A stretch of 64,000 nucleotides of DNA from Methylophaga thalassica MP (GTDB lineage Bacteria; Pseudomonadota; Gammaproteobacteria; Nitrosococcales; Methylophagaceae): assembly GCF_000214595.1 (NCBI RefSeq), contig NZ_AFIG01000003.1, positions 62,001 to 126,000 of the forward strand. Reading direction: 5' to 3'. Below the pieces are notes generated by a model, which ran no database searches, was not told the DNA's origin, and saw only the letters and a list, made by a program, of their open reading frames with translations. The position numbers were made by a program, and so were the translations under genes. This document shows positions 54,301-62,866 of the stretch, one piece after another. Each line of letters opens with the position of its first letter. Position 1 is the first letter of the stretch.

Positions 54301-54859
54301 GCAAAGTGGCCAGATGCAGGAGATTGGTTTTAATCTGTATAACGAATTACTGGAACGCGCCGTCAGAGCATTGAAATCAGGTAAAGAACCAAGTCTGAAT
54401 CAATCAGACCGTCACTTTGTCGAAATTGATTTGCACGTCCCCGCCCTGATTCCATCAGACTACTTACCTGATGTGCATACACGTTTGGTTTTGTATAAAC
54501 GTATCTCTGCAGCGGCTGACAATGAAGCCTTACATGAATTACAAGTGGAAATGATTGACCGGTTTGGGTTGTTGCCCGATCAGGTCAAAACCTTATTCGC
54601 TATTCATGAACTTCGCTTTAAGGCCAAACAAATCGGTATTCGTAAGATCGATGTCTACGATCAAGGTGGTCGTTTATTATTTGAAGAATCACCCAATGTT
54701 GATCCGATGACCATTATTAATCTCATTCAAAAACAACCAAAAAAGTTCAAATTGGATGGTCAGGACAAATTACGCTTTGTCGAAGACATGCCTGAAGCAG
54801 AGGATCGTATCGTGGCGCTTGATAACTTGTTAGATGCCTTACTGAATAAAAGCGCATGA
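51392..54859 (+). CDS. mfd: Transcription-repair coupling factor
   Basis: The 1155-residue protein has UvrB-like N-terminal domains (FPDWETLPYDTFSPHQDIVSERLETL near residue 88), the RNA polymerase interaction domain (VHEDHGVGRYLG near 492) and an SF2 translocase with Walker A GDVGFGKTEVAMRAAF near 634, DEEH box LDEEHRFGV near 735 and RGRVGRSHH near 909. The C-terminal D7/TRCF domain is complete. Mfd removes RNA polymerase stalled at lesions and recruits UvrA. It starts at a GTG and diverges from uvrC. cmoM overlaps its stop by 4 bases. Confidence 0.96.
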   Translation: MNHTQPNLLNPKLPSSNKEVLFAGQLYGSAQGLLLAKAAQQHDGPLLVITDDMNSAHRLELEAKFFLGEDKRPVLHFPDWETLPYDTFSPHQDIVSERLETLHQLPDFKQGLLMVPIATLMQRIAPRAFLEGNTLILKTGDQFDIESWRMKLEKAGYRNVSQVMEHGEFTVRGAIIDLYPMGSKLPYRIDLFDDEIDTLRTFDPETQRSIDTIDSIQLLPAREFPMTEDGIQLFRQQFRRHFEGDPQRSFIYREVSDGNVPGGIEFYLPLFFEETNSLLDYLPDNTLIVSVADPHVGAERYWQEISDRYRNHRVNPERPLLEPQHIFIPVEELFSRFKSYQRLQLQSFEHQDKAGHINYGSGMPPQLTMNVRKDKPCEALQQFIDQFKGRILFAAESAGRRETLLDMLRQHDIKCQPVSNWDAFIQSNDALTITVAPLEQGLLLGNENLAVIAETQLFGQQVMQRRRRSRKKRDTDAIIRNLAELSVGDAVVHEDHGVGRYLGLQTLDIGDVTAEYVTLEYAKGDKLYVPVASLDLISRYSGAAPELAPLHKLGTGQWEKARKRAAEKARDVAAELLDIYARRAANKKQPMGMPDEDYAAFAAAFPFEPTPDQQDAIDAVIKDMLSEQPMDRLVCGDVGFGKTEVAMRAAFMAVHSGKQVMVLVPTTLLAQQHYENFKDRFADWPVKVEVLSRFQSKKALDKVKTGISEGNADIIIGTHKLLQQDIDPKRLGLFILDEEHRFGVTQKEQIKKYRAHIDVLTLTATPIPRTLNMSISGIRDLSIIATAPARRLAIKTFVLQWDAEKIREGMLREIKRGGQVYFLHNKVEDIDRVAREIEAILPEAKVAVAHGQMRERELEQVMLDFYHQRFNVLVCTTIIETGIDVPTANTIFIDRADKLGLAQLYQIRGRVGRSHHRAYAYLITPPQKAMTKDAVKRLEAIESIEDLGAGFTLATHDMEIRGAGELLGDEQSGQMQEIGFNLYNELLERAVRALKSGKEPSLNQSDRHFVEIDLHVPALIPSDYLPDVHTRLVLYKRISAAADNEALHELQVEMIDRFGLLPDQVKTLFAIHELRFKAKQIGIRKIDVYDQGGRLLFEESPNVDPMTIINLIQKQPKKFKLDGQDKLRFVEDMPEAEDRIVALDNLLDALLNKSA

Positions 54860-55617
54860 CCATCAAACACGATCGTAATTTTGATGATTTATTCGACAGG
54901 TTCGATAGCAAAATCTACGACACGGTCAAAGGTGAGTGGCGACTACGATTGTTAAAAGAAGATCTGGCACAGTTTGTCAGCGCATCCCCGCTTGATGTGT
55001 GGGATGCAGGCTGTGGTCAGGGGCAAATCAGCCTCTGGCTGGCAGAACAGGGTCATCATCTGACCCTGTGTGATCTGTCTGAAAAAATGCTTAATACCGC
55101 TAAAGTCAATTTTGAACAGGCCAATATTACGGCCAACTTCTATCAAAAATCTGCACAGTCACTTGCCAGCGAGCTTCCACAATTTGATTTGGTGATCTGT
55201 CATGCTGTTCTGGAGTGGTTAAGTGAACCGATATCGTCTTTACAGACGATTATGCAGAAGGTTAAACCGAATGGGTATTTGTCATTGCTGTTCTACAATA
55301 GAAATGCCATGGTTTACAGCAATGTATTAAAAGGCGGCTGGCGCCTGCCACCTATTCTTAATGATAGTTATATCGGCAAAGGCAATAAGTTAACACCGCC
55401 GAATCCACAATTTCCGCATGAAATTATTGACGTTATTCATGATGCGGGATTTACTGTAGAAACACATACCGGTGTACGGATATTTAATGATTATATGAGT
55501 CAGCAAGCTCGAGATAACAGTGACCAGACTGTGTTATTCGAACTTGAGCATAAGTATTGTCGTATGCCGACCTATCGGGATATGGGACGATACATCCATT
55601 TGCTGTTAAAACGCTAA
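54856..55617 (+). CDS. cmoM: tRNA 5-carboxymethoxyuridine methyltransferase CmoM
   Basis: The 253-residue class I SAM-dependent methyltransferase has motif I VWDAGCGQGQISLWLAEQGH near residue 48 and LTLCDLSEKML near 71. The beginning NFDDLFDRFDSKIYDTVKGEWRL is characteristic of CmoM/SmtA, which methylates cmo5U34 in tRNA to mcmo5U. It overlaps mfd by four bases (ATGA). Confidence 0.87.
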   Translation: MTIKHDRNFDDLFDRFDSKIYDTVKGEWRLRLLKEDLAQFVSASPLDVWDAGCGQGQISLWLAEQGHHLTLCDLSEKMLNTAKVNFEQANITANFYQKSAQSLASELPQFDLVICHAVLEWLSEPISSLQTIMQKVKPNGYLSLLFYNRNAMVYSNVLKGGWRLPPILNDSYIGKGNKLTPPNPQFPHEIIDVIHDAGFTVETHTGVRIFNDYMSQQARDNSDQTVLFELEHKYCRMPTYRDMGRYIHLLLKR

Positions 55618-55721
55618 ATATAGTCAAGATTTATTAATACTCTGCTTATCAAAGCTACAGCGTCTGCTACAATAGCCGCTATTTTTTAGTGAATCTAATC
55701 AATTATCCTTACAAGGTTATT

Positions 55722-56549
55722 ATGTCTAGACTATTCGTTCTGATTGCAACTTCAACTGTTTTTTTAAGTGCTTGTATTCAACAAGGCCCGCAAACACCTC
55801 CCGTTTCTGCTACCGAATTAACGGAATCGCTACATCAAACAGAATCGCGCCTGATTCAACAGATACAGCAGCAATGTGACGGCTTAAGTAAACAGGAAAA
55901 GTTACAAGCCGATGAGCTACAGAAAATCAGTAAGACACAACGTCAATTTGAAGGACGTATGGATGTCATTGAAGGTAAGATTGACACAGTTATCGTCAAA
56001 CAACACAAAGGAGACGCTGCGCCTCCACTCTGCCCCAAACCTGCAGCGGTCGTAAACAATAACAACAGTATCGGCAATAAACTGGTTGTTGGTAAAACAG
56101 AATGGTTATGGATCGAAGCCGTTAACCGCGTTTATGAAGCCCGTGTTGATACCGGCGCCACCACCTCTTCTATCAGCGCTTTAGATATCACCCCCTTTGA
56201 AAAAGATGGCAAAAACTGGGTGCGTTTCCGCTTAGCACCAGATGATGGTGATGACAGCTTTATCGTAGAAGCCCCTCTGGTTCGTTACGTGAAAATTCGC
56301 CAGGCTTCAGCCGATACATTGGACAAAAGACCAGTTGCTTCGCTGACTGTGCGTTTGGGCAAAATGACGGAAGTAGCAGAGTTCACATTAAATGATCGTA
56401 CCCAAATGACCTACCCGATTCTTTTAGGTCGTGAGTTCTTAAGAGATGTAGCTGTAGTTGATGTAGCGAAAGACAATGTTCAGCCAAAACCTGAGATTGT
56501 TCAAAACCAACCTCAAGCGCCATCTGTCAGCAAAACGAAGAAAAAATAA
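55722..56549 (+). CDS. Retropepsin-like putative zinc/aspartic protease lipoprotein
   Basis: The protein is about 275 residues from ATG 55722, which gives a clean lipoprotein signal (MSRLFVLIATSTVFLSAC); the longer GTG frame at 55689 spoils it. A coiled-coil segment (about 35-85) leads to the ATP-dependent zinc protease (PF05618-type) domain with EARVDTGATTSSISALD near residue 145 and YPILLGREFLRD near 235. The DTGA motif is of retropepsin type, so aspartic protease chemistry is possible despite the family name. It heads a conserved trio with the next two genes. Confidence 0.8.
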   Translation: MSRLFVLIATSTVFLSACIQQGPQTPPVSATELTESLHQTESRLIQQIQQQCDGLSKQEKLQADELQKISKTQRQFEGRMDVIEGKIDTVIVKQHKGDAAPPLCPKPAAVVNNNNSIGNKLVVGKTEWLWIEAVNRVYEARVDTGATTSSISALDITPFEKDGKNWVRFRLAPDDGDDSFIVEAPLVRYVKIRQASADTLDKRPVASLTVRLGKMTEVAEFTLNDRTQMTYPILLGREFLRDVAVVDVAKDNVQPKPEIVQNQPQAPSVSKTKKK

Positions 56550-56561
56550 GGAATCCAGGCC

Positions 56562-58073
56562 GTGACATCTCGTAAAGCATTTTATCTGTTAGTGGGCTTG
56601 CTGATTGTCTCAGGCCTGGGATTAACCTTACATAGACACTACACTTTTGACATCCCCTGGCTTCCAGGGGAGCAACGTCAAACCTGGTCGATTGAGGCCA
56701 AAGTCGAGTTTGAAGCGCAAGATAAAGAAGTGCTGGCATCACTTGCCATCCCCGGCACACAACCCGGTTTCACCCAGCTGAGTCAGCAAACCGCCAGTCC
56801 AGGTTATGGTCTTGCTTATACTAAACGAGATAACGGTGGACACCGCGCTGAATGGTCAATCCGTCATGCCAATGGTGAACAAGCCTTATATTACAAGGTT
56901 GATATGCTGCTGGATCCTTATGCAGTCCCACCTGAACCCAGTCAACCGCCTGCATTAAAAGTCAGTATTGAAAAAGAGCCTTATGCAACGTCTGCCAACC
57001 AGCTGCTTGATCGTGCTCAGGAACGCTCTTCCACACCTTACACGCTGGCAAGAGAGTTAATTCAAGAATTCAAAAACCAATCACAAAACGCCGAATTACT
57101 GGCGCAATTGAAAACACAAACTCAATGGATAGTTCAGTTATTACAACAAGCTGGTGTTCCGGCGCGCCAAGTTCACGCTCTGTTCCTTGAAGATGGCCGA
57201 AGAAGACAGGAATTAGTTACCTATATTCAAGTATTTGATGGCAACGACTATCAGTTATTCAATCCTGAAACGGGTGAACAAGGCCGGCCCGATAATTTAT
57301 TACTGTGGGAATACCACTCAGGTCCGGTTCTTGAACTGATTGGTGGTACTAACTCACATGTAACTTTCTCTATGATTCAGCAAGAGCTGCCTTTTGGTGT
57401 GGCTCTAAACCAAAAATTTGCTGATGAGACCTTGATAAATTTCTCGCTTTATACATTACCACTCGAAAAACAAGCCTTATTTAAAGGTATTTTATTAATA
57501 CCAGTCGGTGTTCTGGTTGTTGTATTGATGCGTATTTTGGTCGGTCTGAAAACATCCGGCACCTTTATGCCAGTATTGATTGCCCTGGCCTTTATCCAGA
57601 CCAGTCTGGTGACCGGCCTCGTCGGCTTCTTATTGATTGTCGGTACTGGTTTATTAATTCGCTCATACTTGTCCTATCTCAACCTACTCCTTGTTGCCCG
57701 AATATCCGCGGTCATCATTATGGTTATAGGCATCATCGCGATATTCTCTATTCTTGCTTACAAGCTTGGTTTAACTGAGGGCATGAAAATCACCTTCTTC
57801 CCGATGATTATTCTGGCATGGACCATTGAACGGATGTCCGTGTTATGGGAAGAAGAAGGTCCACATCAAGTAGTGATTCAAGGTGGTGGTTCGCTGTTAG
57901 TGGCTGTGCTGGCTTACTTAGCCATGAATAACGAATTAATTCGTCATTTAACGTTCAACTTCCTAGGCATCCAGCTTATTTTGATGGGATTAGTATTAAT
58001 GGCAGGTAATTACACCGGCTATCGCTTGCTGGAATTGAAGCGCTTTAAACCCTTAACTGAGGATCACCTATGA
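56562..58073 (+). CDS. Inactive-transglutaminase/7TM membrane protein
   Basis: The 503-residue protein has an N-terminal anchor (about 7-23), a periplasmic transglutaminase-like domain (about 25-290) and a C-terminal seven-helix membrane domain (about 300-490). The transglutaminase part lacks the catalytic Cys, matching the inactive-transglutaminase plus 7TM families (PF14400/PF14402). It starts at a GTG 12 bases after the protease gene and overlaps the ATP-grasp gene by 4 bases. The trio is probably one envelope-associated system whose substrate is not known. Confidence 0.82.
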   Translation: MTSRKAFYLLVGLLIVSGLGLTLHRHYTFDIPWLPGEQRQTWSIEAKVEFEAQDKEVLASLAIPGTQPGFTQLSQQTASPGYGLAYTKRDNGGHRAEWSIRHANGEQALYYKVDMLLDPYAVPPEPSQPPALKVSIEKEPYATSANQLLDRAQERSSTPYTLARELIQEFKNQSQNAELLAQLKTQTQWIVQLLQQAGVPARQVHALFLEDGRRRQELVTYIQVFDGNDYQLFNPETGEQGRPDNLLLWEYHSGPVLELIGGTNSHVTFSMIQQELPFGVALNQKFADETLINFSLYTLPLEKQALFKGILLIPVGVLVVVLMRILVGLKTSGTFMPVLIALAFIQTSLVTGLVGFLLIVGTGLLIRSYLSYLNLLLVARISAVIIMVIGIIAIFSILAYKLGLTEGMKITFFPMIILAWTIERMSVLWEEEGPHQVVIQGGGSLLVAVLAYLAMNNELIRHLTFNFLGIQLILMGLVLMAGNYTGYRLLELKRFKPLTEDHL

Positions 58074-59062
58074 GTCTGAATGTGCTGAATTGGCTGAAAG
58101 ACGTCAAATCTCGGTACGTTCACCCAAACAAGCTTGCCAAGATTGGTGTGCTTGGAATGAACGAACGGAATATTGCTTACATTAGCCGCTATAATCCAAG
58201 ACGACTCTATCCTCTGGTTGATGATAAGCTACAGACAAAAGAAATTGTGCTGGAAGCTGGCGTTAATGCGCCCGATCTTATCGGTACCATCACTGAACAA
58301 CATCAGGTAGATGATCTGCTCGACATTATCAATAATACAGCAGGTTTTTGCATCAAACCTGCTCATGGTTCTGGTGGTAAAGGTATTTTAGTTGTCACCG
58401 GTTCTGATGATTTTGGTTATCACAAGGCGAATGGACAAATATTAAAACTGGCGGATCTACAGCGTCATGTCTCTAACATTCTGGCCGGCTTATTTTCACT
58501 GGGCGGTAGAACTGATGTTGCCATTATTGAAGCCTTGATCCAATTTGATGATTGCTTCAATGGTTATACGTTTGAAGGTGTGCCAGATACACGGGTTATC
58601 GTGTTCAAAGGGTTTCCGGTAATGGCTATGATGCGCTTATCAACCGCTGACTCTAACGGTAAAGCCAACCTTCACCAGGGTGCTGTTGGCGTCGGTCTGG
58701 ACATTCGTAATGGCAGTGCTGTACGTGCAGTACAGTTTGATCGTCCCGTTATGTTACATCCCGATACAGGAAGAAATCTGCTTGATCTTCAAGTTCCGCA
58801 TTGGGATCAGTTACTGCATTTGTCTGCTTCCTGTTATGAAATGTCAGGCTTAGGCTATTTAGGTACAGATATTGTCCTGGATAGGAAAAAAGGCCCCATG
58901 CTGCTTGAGCTCAATGCCCGTCCGGGCCTGAGTATTCAGGTTGCAAATGGCGAAGGCTTATTACCACGGCTGAAAAAAATTGAAGCACTAACTAATGCAA
59001 AAAAAATGACCATTGAGCAACGAATCGCGTTTTCAAAAGAGCATTTCTCCCGTCGATCATAA
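58070..59062 (+). CDS. ATP-grasp alpha-L-glutamate ligase-like protein
   Basis: The 330-residue ATP-grasp protein has GFCIKPAHGSGGKGILVV near residue 97 (ATP-binding Gly-rich loop) and GTDIVLDRKKGPMLLELNARPGLSIQ near 265 (metal-binding Glu/Asn). The family is called alpha-L-glutamate ligase-like because of likeness to RimK; the acceptor is unknown. It is the third member of the trio with the retropepsin-like and 7TM proteins. Confidence 0.85.
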   Translation: MSLNVLNWLKDVKSRYVHPNKLAKIGVLGMNERNIAYISRYNPRRLYPLVDDKLQTKEIVLEAGVNAPDLIGTITEQHQVDDLLDIINNTAGFCIKPAHGSGGKGILVVTGSDDFGYHKANGQILKLADLQRHVSNILAGLFSLGGRTDVAIIEALIQFDDCFNGYTFEGVPDTRVIVFKGFPVMAMMRLSTADSNGKANLHQGAVGVGLDIRNGSAVRAVQFDRPVMLHPDTGRNLLDLQVPHWDQLLHLSASCYEMSGLGYLGTDIVLDRKKGPMLLELNARPGLSIQVANGEGLLPRLKKIEALTNAKKMTIEQRIAFSKEHFSRRS

Positions 59063-59115
59063 GCAATTTTTGATTTACACTGCGGGTATATTCCCTTCTA
59101 TTAGAGGATTCAGCG

Positions 59116-59835
59116 ATGACATCGTTAAACAAAACCAGCAGTCTGATTCTTGGAATTGCTTTAGTTCTCGGCTTTAGCAGTTTAGGCTGGTTTCTCTCTA
59201 ATGCAGCCATCAAATACAAAGAATATGAGCGAACAGTGACAGTGAAAGGCCTGGCTGAAAGAGAGTTCACTGCAGATGTGGTGATATGGCCTATCCAATT
59301 CACACTGGCAAGCAATAATTTGCAAGCTTTATACAATGATGTTGATGCCAATACCAATACCATCATCTCCTTCCTGACTAAACTTGGAATCAAACGTGCT
59401 GATATCACTATCAGTGCACCTGCCATTACAGATAAATCTGCCCAACAATACGGGGGTAATGAGCGTGCCGAGTTCCGCTATACAGCGGTACAAACCGTCA
59501 CGGTTTATTCGGATGCCATTGATACCGTCCGCCAAGTGATGGGGCAACTCTCTGAACTCGGTAAACAAGGTATTGTTTTAACTGGAAATAACTACGCTGC
59601 ACAGCCCGAATATCTGTTTACTCGTCTTAATGAAGTCAAACCGCAAATGATTGAAGAAGCAACCAGAAAAGCACGTGAAGTTGCTGAAAAGTTTGCCCAA
59701 GATTCAGATAGTACACTCGGCAAGATCCGTAAAGCCAGCCAAGGCCAGTTCAGCATCAGTGCTCGCGATAATAATAATCCACAGATCAAAAACGTTCGTG
59801 TTGTGTCAACGATAGAGTATTACTTGTCTGACTAA
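59116..59835 (+). CDS. SIMPL (DUF541) domain exported protein
   Basis: The 239-residue protein has an N-terminal signal/anchor (about 10-30) and a SIMPL/DUF541 domain. KYKEYERTVTVKGLAEREFTAD near residue 37 marks the domain start, and the C-terminus ends VRVVSTIEYYLSD. Members are periplasmic or outer-membrane proteins linked to stress tolerance, but their mechanism is unclear. GAGGATTCAGCG precedes the ATG. The stop shares a base with the next start (TAATG). Confidence 0.85.
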   Translation: MTSLNKTSSLILGIALVLGFSSLGWFLSNAAIKYKEYERTVTVKGLAEREFTADVVIWPIQFTLASNNLQALYNDVDANTNTIISFLTKLGIKRADITISAPAITDKSAQQYGGNERAEFRYTAVQTVTVYSDAIDTVRQVMGQLSELGKQGIVLTGNNYAAQPEYLFTRLNEVKPQMIEEATRKAREVAEKFAQDSDSTLGKIRKASQGQFSISARDNNNPQIKNVRVVSTIEYYLSD

Positions 59836-60893
59836 TGTCAGAAAACTCAAAAATACAAAAAGGCCGGGGAACGCTTAATAATATTGATAGCCGTTTCAAT
59901 GAGTTTCAACGGACTGTAATCGATGATGGTTGGTTTGTAGAAGAACTCCCACCAGCAACGACAGAAATCAGCATAGAAAACGCGCGTAGCATTATCAGTA
60001 GAAATACATCACCTGACGTTCCCTTTGAACAGTCAGTGAATGCTTATCGTGGCTGCGAGCATGGCTGTATCTACTGCTACGCCCGTCCTTCACATGCTTA
60101 TCTCGGACTCTCACCAGGGATCGATTTCGAAACAAAGCTCACCATCAAACCTAACGCTGCAGAATTACTACGAGAAGAGTTGATGGCAAAAAACTATCGC
60201 TGTTCAACATTATCTTTAGGTGCTAACACCGATCCCTATCAACCCATCGAACGTCATTACAGCCTTACTCGGGAAGTACTTGAGGTAATGATTGAATTCA
60301 GTCACCCAGTCAACATCGTGACTAAATCATCATTGATAGAACGTGATATTGATTTACTTAAACAGCTCGCTGAGAAGCAATTGGTACATGTTCATCTATC
60401 CATTACAACGCTGGATAAAACACTTGCTAGGAAACTCGAACCTCGCACCAGCAGCCCACAACGTCGACTGCAAACAATAGAGACATTGAAGGCAAATGGG
60501 ATACCTGTATCTGTTCTTCTTGCCCCAGTCATTCCTGTACTGACGGATATAGAACTAGAAAATATTATTGATGCTTCGGCACAATCAGGGGCTGAAAATA
60601 TAGACTATATTTTCGTTAGATTACCAAGAGAGGTCAGCCCCCTCTTCAATGATTGGCTACATACTCATTATCCTGACAAGGCAGAGCATGTTATGAATCG
60701 TATTAAAGACTCCAGAAATGGCAAAACAAATGATCCCAGGTTTGGTTACAGGCTTGAAGGTCAGGGGCTATATGCAGAAATGATCAAAAAACGATTCGAG
60801 GTTGCGATCAAGAAATACCCATTAAACAAGTCTCCAGCGGTTCTGAGAACCGACTTATTTCATAAACCAACAAAGCAAATGAGCTTGTTTTAA
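59835..60893 (+). CDS. Radical SAM protein (PA0069/SPL-like family)
   Basis: The 352-residue protein has the 4Fe-4S/SAM motif RGCEHGCIYCYARPSH near residue 72 (CxxxCxxC). SLGANTDPYQPIE near 130 and the later VSVLLAPVIPVLTD fit the PA0069 family related to spore photoproduct lyase. The function is unknown; a nucleic-acid repair role has been suggested from the SPL relationship. Its ATG overlaps the SIMPL stop by one base, and a terminator follows at 60919. Confidence 0.85.
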   Translation: MSENSKIQKGRGTLNNIDSRFNEFQRTVIDDGWFVEELPPATTEISIENARSIISRNTSPDVPFEQSVNAYRGCEHGCIYCYARPSHAYLGLSPGIDFETKLTIKPNAAELLREELMAKNYRCSTLSLGANTDPYQPIERHYSLTREVLEVMIEFSHPVNIVTKSSLIERDIDLLKQLAEKQLVHVHLSITTLDKTLARKLEPRTSSPQRRLQTIETLKANGIPVSVLLAPVIPVLTDIELENIIDASAQSGAENIDYIFVRLPREVSPLFNDWLHTHYPDKAEHVMNRIKDSRNGKTNDPRFGYRLEGQGLYAEMIKKRFEVAIKKYPLNKSPAVLRTDLFHKPTKQMSLF

Positions 60894-60918
60894 AAAGAAA
60901 ATATTTATTAGCCATAAA

Positions 60919-60942
60919 AAAGGGGAACCGAAGTTCCCCTTT
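60919..60942 (+). terminator. Rho-independent terminator after radical SAM gene
   Basis: AAAGGGGAAC, loop CGAA, GTTCCCCTTT: a perfect 10-bp stem, 25 bases beyond the TAA. It can also serve the converging VPxPA gene. Confidence 0.88.
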
Positions 60943-60985
60943 CAATCTAACTAACAATTGTTAACTTGATTTTTTACTTCAAGTT

Positions 60986-61513
60986 TTATGCAGCTACTGC
61001 TGTTTTTCTACGCAGGCCCAAGAAACCTAACAGGGCTGGTGCGAATAAAAACAATGCAGCAGGTACTGGTACTGCAGATACAGAGAGCGAATACTCCAGA
61101 CGTCCTGAGTTTGCACCAAATATATCAATAGCGTATACGCCAGCAGTTATGAATGCAGAGAAAACAAAACTTCCCGTAATGTTATAAAGATTTTCATACT
61201 CATAATCATAACCATTAGCCGCAAGCTTGGCTAATCTAAGCGTTGCACTTTCGAAATTATTAGACGGGTTAAACGTCCATTCGACTCTTATTCCTGTACT
61301 ATCATCAGAAGTCAAATTAAACTCTGACTTCCAAGTATCTTGTTTTAACTCTTCAACCGCTCCATTTGCGATTACTAAACTACCATTATTAAAGACAGTA
61401 CTCACCTTCTGGGTAACACCAGGAGTACTTGTAACCGTCTCTAATGATAAGGTAGCAGCATTAACCCCAACTGAAAATAAAAGAGCTACAACAAATAGCA
61501 TCGCTTTTTTCAT
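60986..61513 (-). CDS. Exported protein with VPxPA-CTERM sorting signal
   Basis: The 175-residue protein has a signal peptide (MKKAMLFVVALLFSVGVNA) and a beta-rich middle. Its C-terminal tripartite sorting signal is VPVPAALFLFAPALLGFLGLRRK: a VPxPA motif, a hydrophobic helix and a basic tail. Exosortase-type systems recognise such PEP-CTERM-like tails for export and cell-surface or exopolysaccharide association. The exosortase gene is not in this window. A c-di-GMP-I-like RNA leader lies 30 bases before its ATG, predicting c-di-GMP control. Confidence 0.85.
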   Translation of the reverse strand: MKKAMLFVVALLFSVGVNAATLSLETVTSTPGVTQKVSTVFNNGSLVIANGAVEELKQDTWKSEFNLTSDDSTGIRVEWTFNPSNNFESATLRLAKLAANGYDYEYENLYNITGSFVFSAFITAGVYAIDIFGANSGRLEYSLSVSAVPVPAALFLFAPALLGFLGLRRKTAVAA

Positions 61514-61543
61514 AATAAATTCCTATTTAGTATATGAAGCAAT

Positions 61544-61615
61544 GCAACCCAGCCATCTCTAATCAAACCAGAGACCCGTGGCTTTCCGACCCCGCCTCAC
61601 GACGAGTTTGGCTTT
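61544..61615 (-). ncRNA. GEMM / c-di-GMP-I-like riboswitch leader of the VPxPA gene at 60986
   Basis: Read on the minus strand, the element runs AGCCAAACTC, a hairpin with a GTGA (GNRA) loop, then TCGGAAAGCCACGGGTCTCT, a variable loop, and GAGATGGCTGGGTTGC. The AAAGCCACGGGTCT ... AGATGGCTGGGTTGC halves and the GNRA hairpin match the GEMM (c-di-GMP class I) layout. CGGAAAGC stands where CGCAAAGC is common, so it may be a variant class. It ends 30 bases before the ATG. Confidence 0.6.
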
Positions 61616-61995
61616 AAAAAAATAACACTATTAATATACACTAATAATGATCTTATCTGAACAATTTCAGACGATTCGATAATAAATTCAGTTTAATGTA
61701 AGCGTCTATTGGAAATAGCTATTTTTGCGATAGAACTCACACCATTAACCATTTCTGGTGATATTTATCACAATAATTATGTGCTCTATTCGACAGTTTT
61801 TACAACTCTATTTTCAGCGCCAATATATATCACTTCATAAATTAACTACCAATACTGACTCAGCAAGGCCTTTAATGAGGCGGACATTAATTTTTGTTAA
61901 TATTTGTAAAAATTATTGACATTAGCTATTCCTTAATAAATTTCTTCGGACTATGATTATGTGTGCTGATTTTATCATCAGCCACGTAATTATCG
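61616..61995. promoter_or_regulatory. AT-rich divergent promoter region between two VPxPA genes
   Basis: About 380 gene-free AT-rich bases separate the two riboswitch-like leaders and must hold the two divergent promoters. TTGACATTAGCTATTCCTTAATAAA at about 61916-61940 could be part of the rightward promoter, but I cannot fix -35/-10 positions with confidence. Confidence 0.4.
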
Positions 61996-62072
61996 GAGCC
62001 AACCTTGGTGCGAGCCAAGTACGGAAAGCTACAGATCTCGGCTGATGTACTTAGTTGAGATGGCTGAGTTGC
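61996..62072 (+). ncRNA. GEMM / c-di-GMP-I-like riboswitch leader of the VPxPA gene at 62103
   Basis: GAGCCAACC, a CTTGGT-GCGA-GCCAAG hairpin (GNRA loop), TACGGAAAGCTACAGATCTC, a loop, then GAGATGGCTGAGTTGC. The same parts, order and spacing occur in the minus-strand element at 61544-61615, with compensating changes in stems. It also ends 30 bases before the start codon. Confidence 0.6.
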
Positions 62073-62102
62073 ATTTTCACTTAATTATTAAAGGAAAATG
62101 TC

Positions 62103-62855
62103 ATGCGTAGATATACGAAAACAATCATTCTGACAACCCTAGCTTTATGTTCAATCTCAACACAGTTATTGGCAGCTCCCCAACCTGTCGACTTATCATC
62201 CTGGCAAGCAAATGGAAATGGAAACTGGGTATTGCAGACGGGCAATAATGCGGTAAAGCAAACGCTTAATAACGCCCCTACTGTATTTCACAATAATAAA
62301 AATAGCCAAGGTACAGCATTATCAGGACAAATTACTGTTCAAACAACTTCTGACGATGATTTTATTGGATTTGTATTAGGCTATAACAATAATGATCTAA
62401 CAAATTCATCGGCTGATTATCTGCTTATAGACTGGAAACAAGCTGATCAGTCTTATTTTGGTACAGCAAAAAAAGGCCTTGCAATATCCAGTGTAAGTGG
62501 ACAGTTAGGAGATAACTCAGGGGCTTGGGCTCACAATCCAACGAATAATGTCACCGAGTTAGCCCGTGCAACCAATCTAGGTAATACAGGTTGGTTAGAT
62601 AACACCACATACGACTTTGACATTATATTTACATCCTCTTTAGTCGAAGTGTTCGTAAACGGTATTAAAGAATTAAGCATTGCAGGCACGTTCAGTAATG
62701 GTTCTTTTGGTTTTTACAACTACAGTCAACAAAGTGTTTTATACGCGGGGATTGAAGAAGTTAATGTTCCATCAGCAGTACCGGTTCCAGCTGCAGCATT
62801 TATGTTTGCACCAGCTCTCTTAGGATTTATCGGCTTTCGCCGCAGAGTAAAATAG
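62103..62855 (+). CDS. Exported thrombospondin-C-like protein with VPxPA-CTERM sorting signal
   Basis: The 250-residue protein has a signal peptide (residues 1-24, ending QLLAAPQ). A jelly-roll domain follows, resembling the C-terminal lectin-like domain of thrombospondins: FIGFVLGYNNND near 92, YLLIDWKQADQSYFG near 113 and GWLDNTTYDFDIIFTSSLVEVFVNG near 165. The C-terminal tail AVPVPAAAFMFAPALLGFIGFRRR is the sorting signal. It probably ends up on the cell surface or in matrix. AAAGGAAAA precedes the ATG, and a c-di-GMP-I-like leader lies upstream. Confidence 0.87.
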   Translation: MRRYTKTIILTTLALCSISTQLLAAPQPVDLSSWQANGNGNWVLQTGNNAVKQTLNNAPTVFHNNKNSQGTALSGQITVQTTSDDDFIGFVLGYNNNDLTNSSADYLLIDWKQADQSYFGTAKKGLAISSVSGQLGDNSGAWAHNPTNNVTELARATNLGNTGWLDNTTYDFDIIFTSSLVEVFVNGIKELSIAGTFSNGSFGFYNYSQQSVLYAGIEEVNVPSAVPVPAAAFMFAPALLGFIGFRRRVK

Positions 62856-62866
62856 ACTTGAACAAT

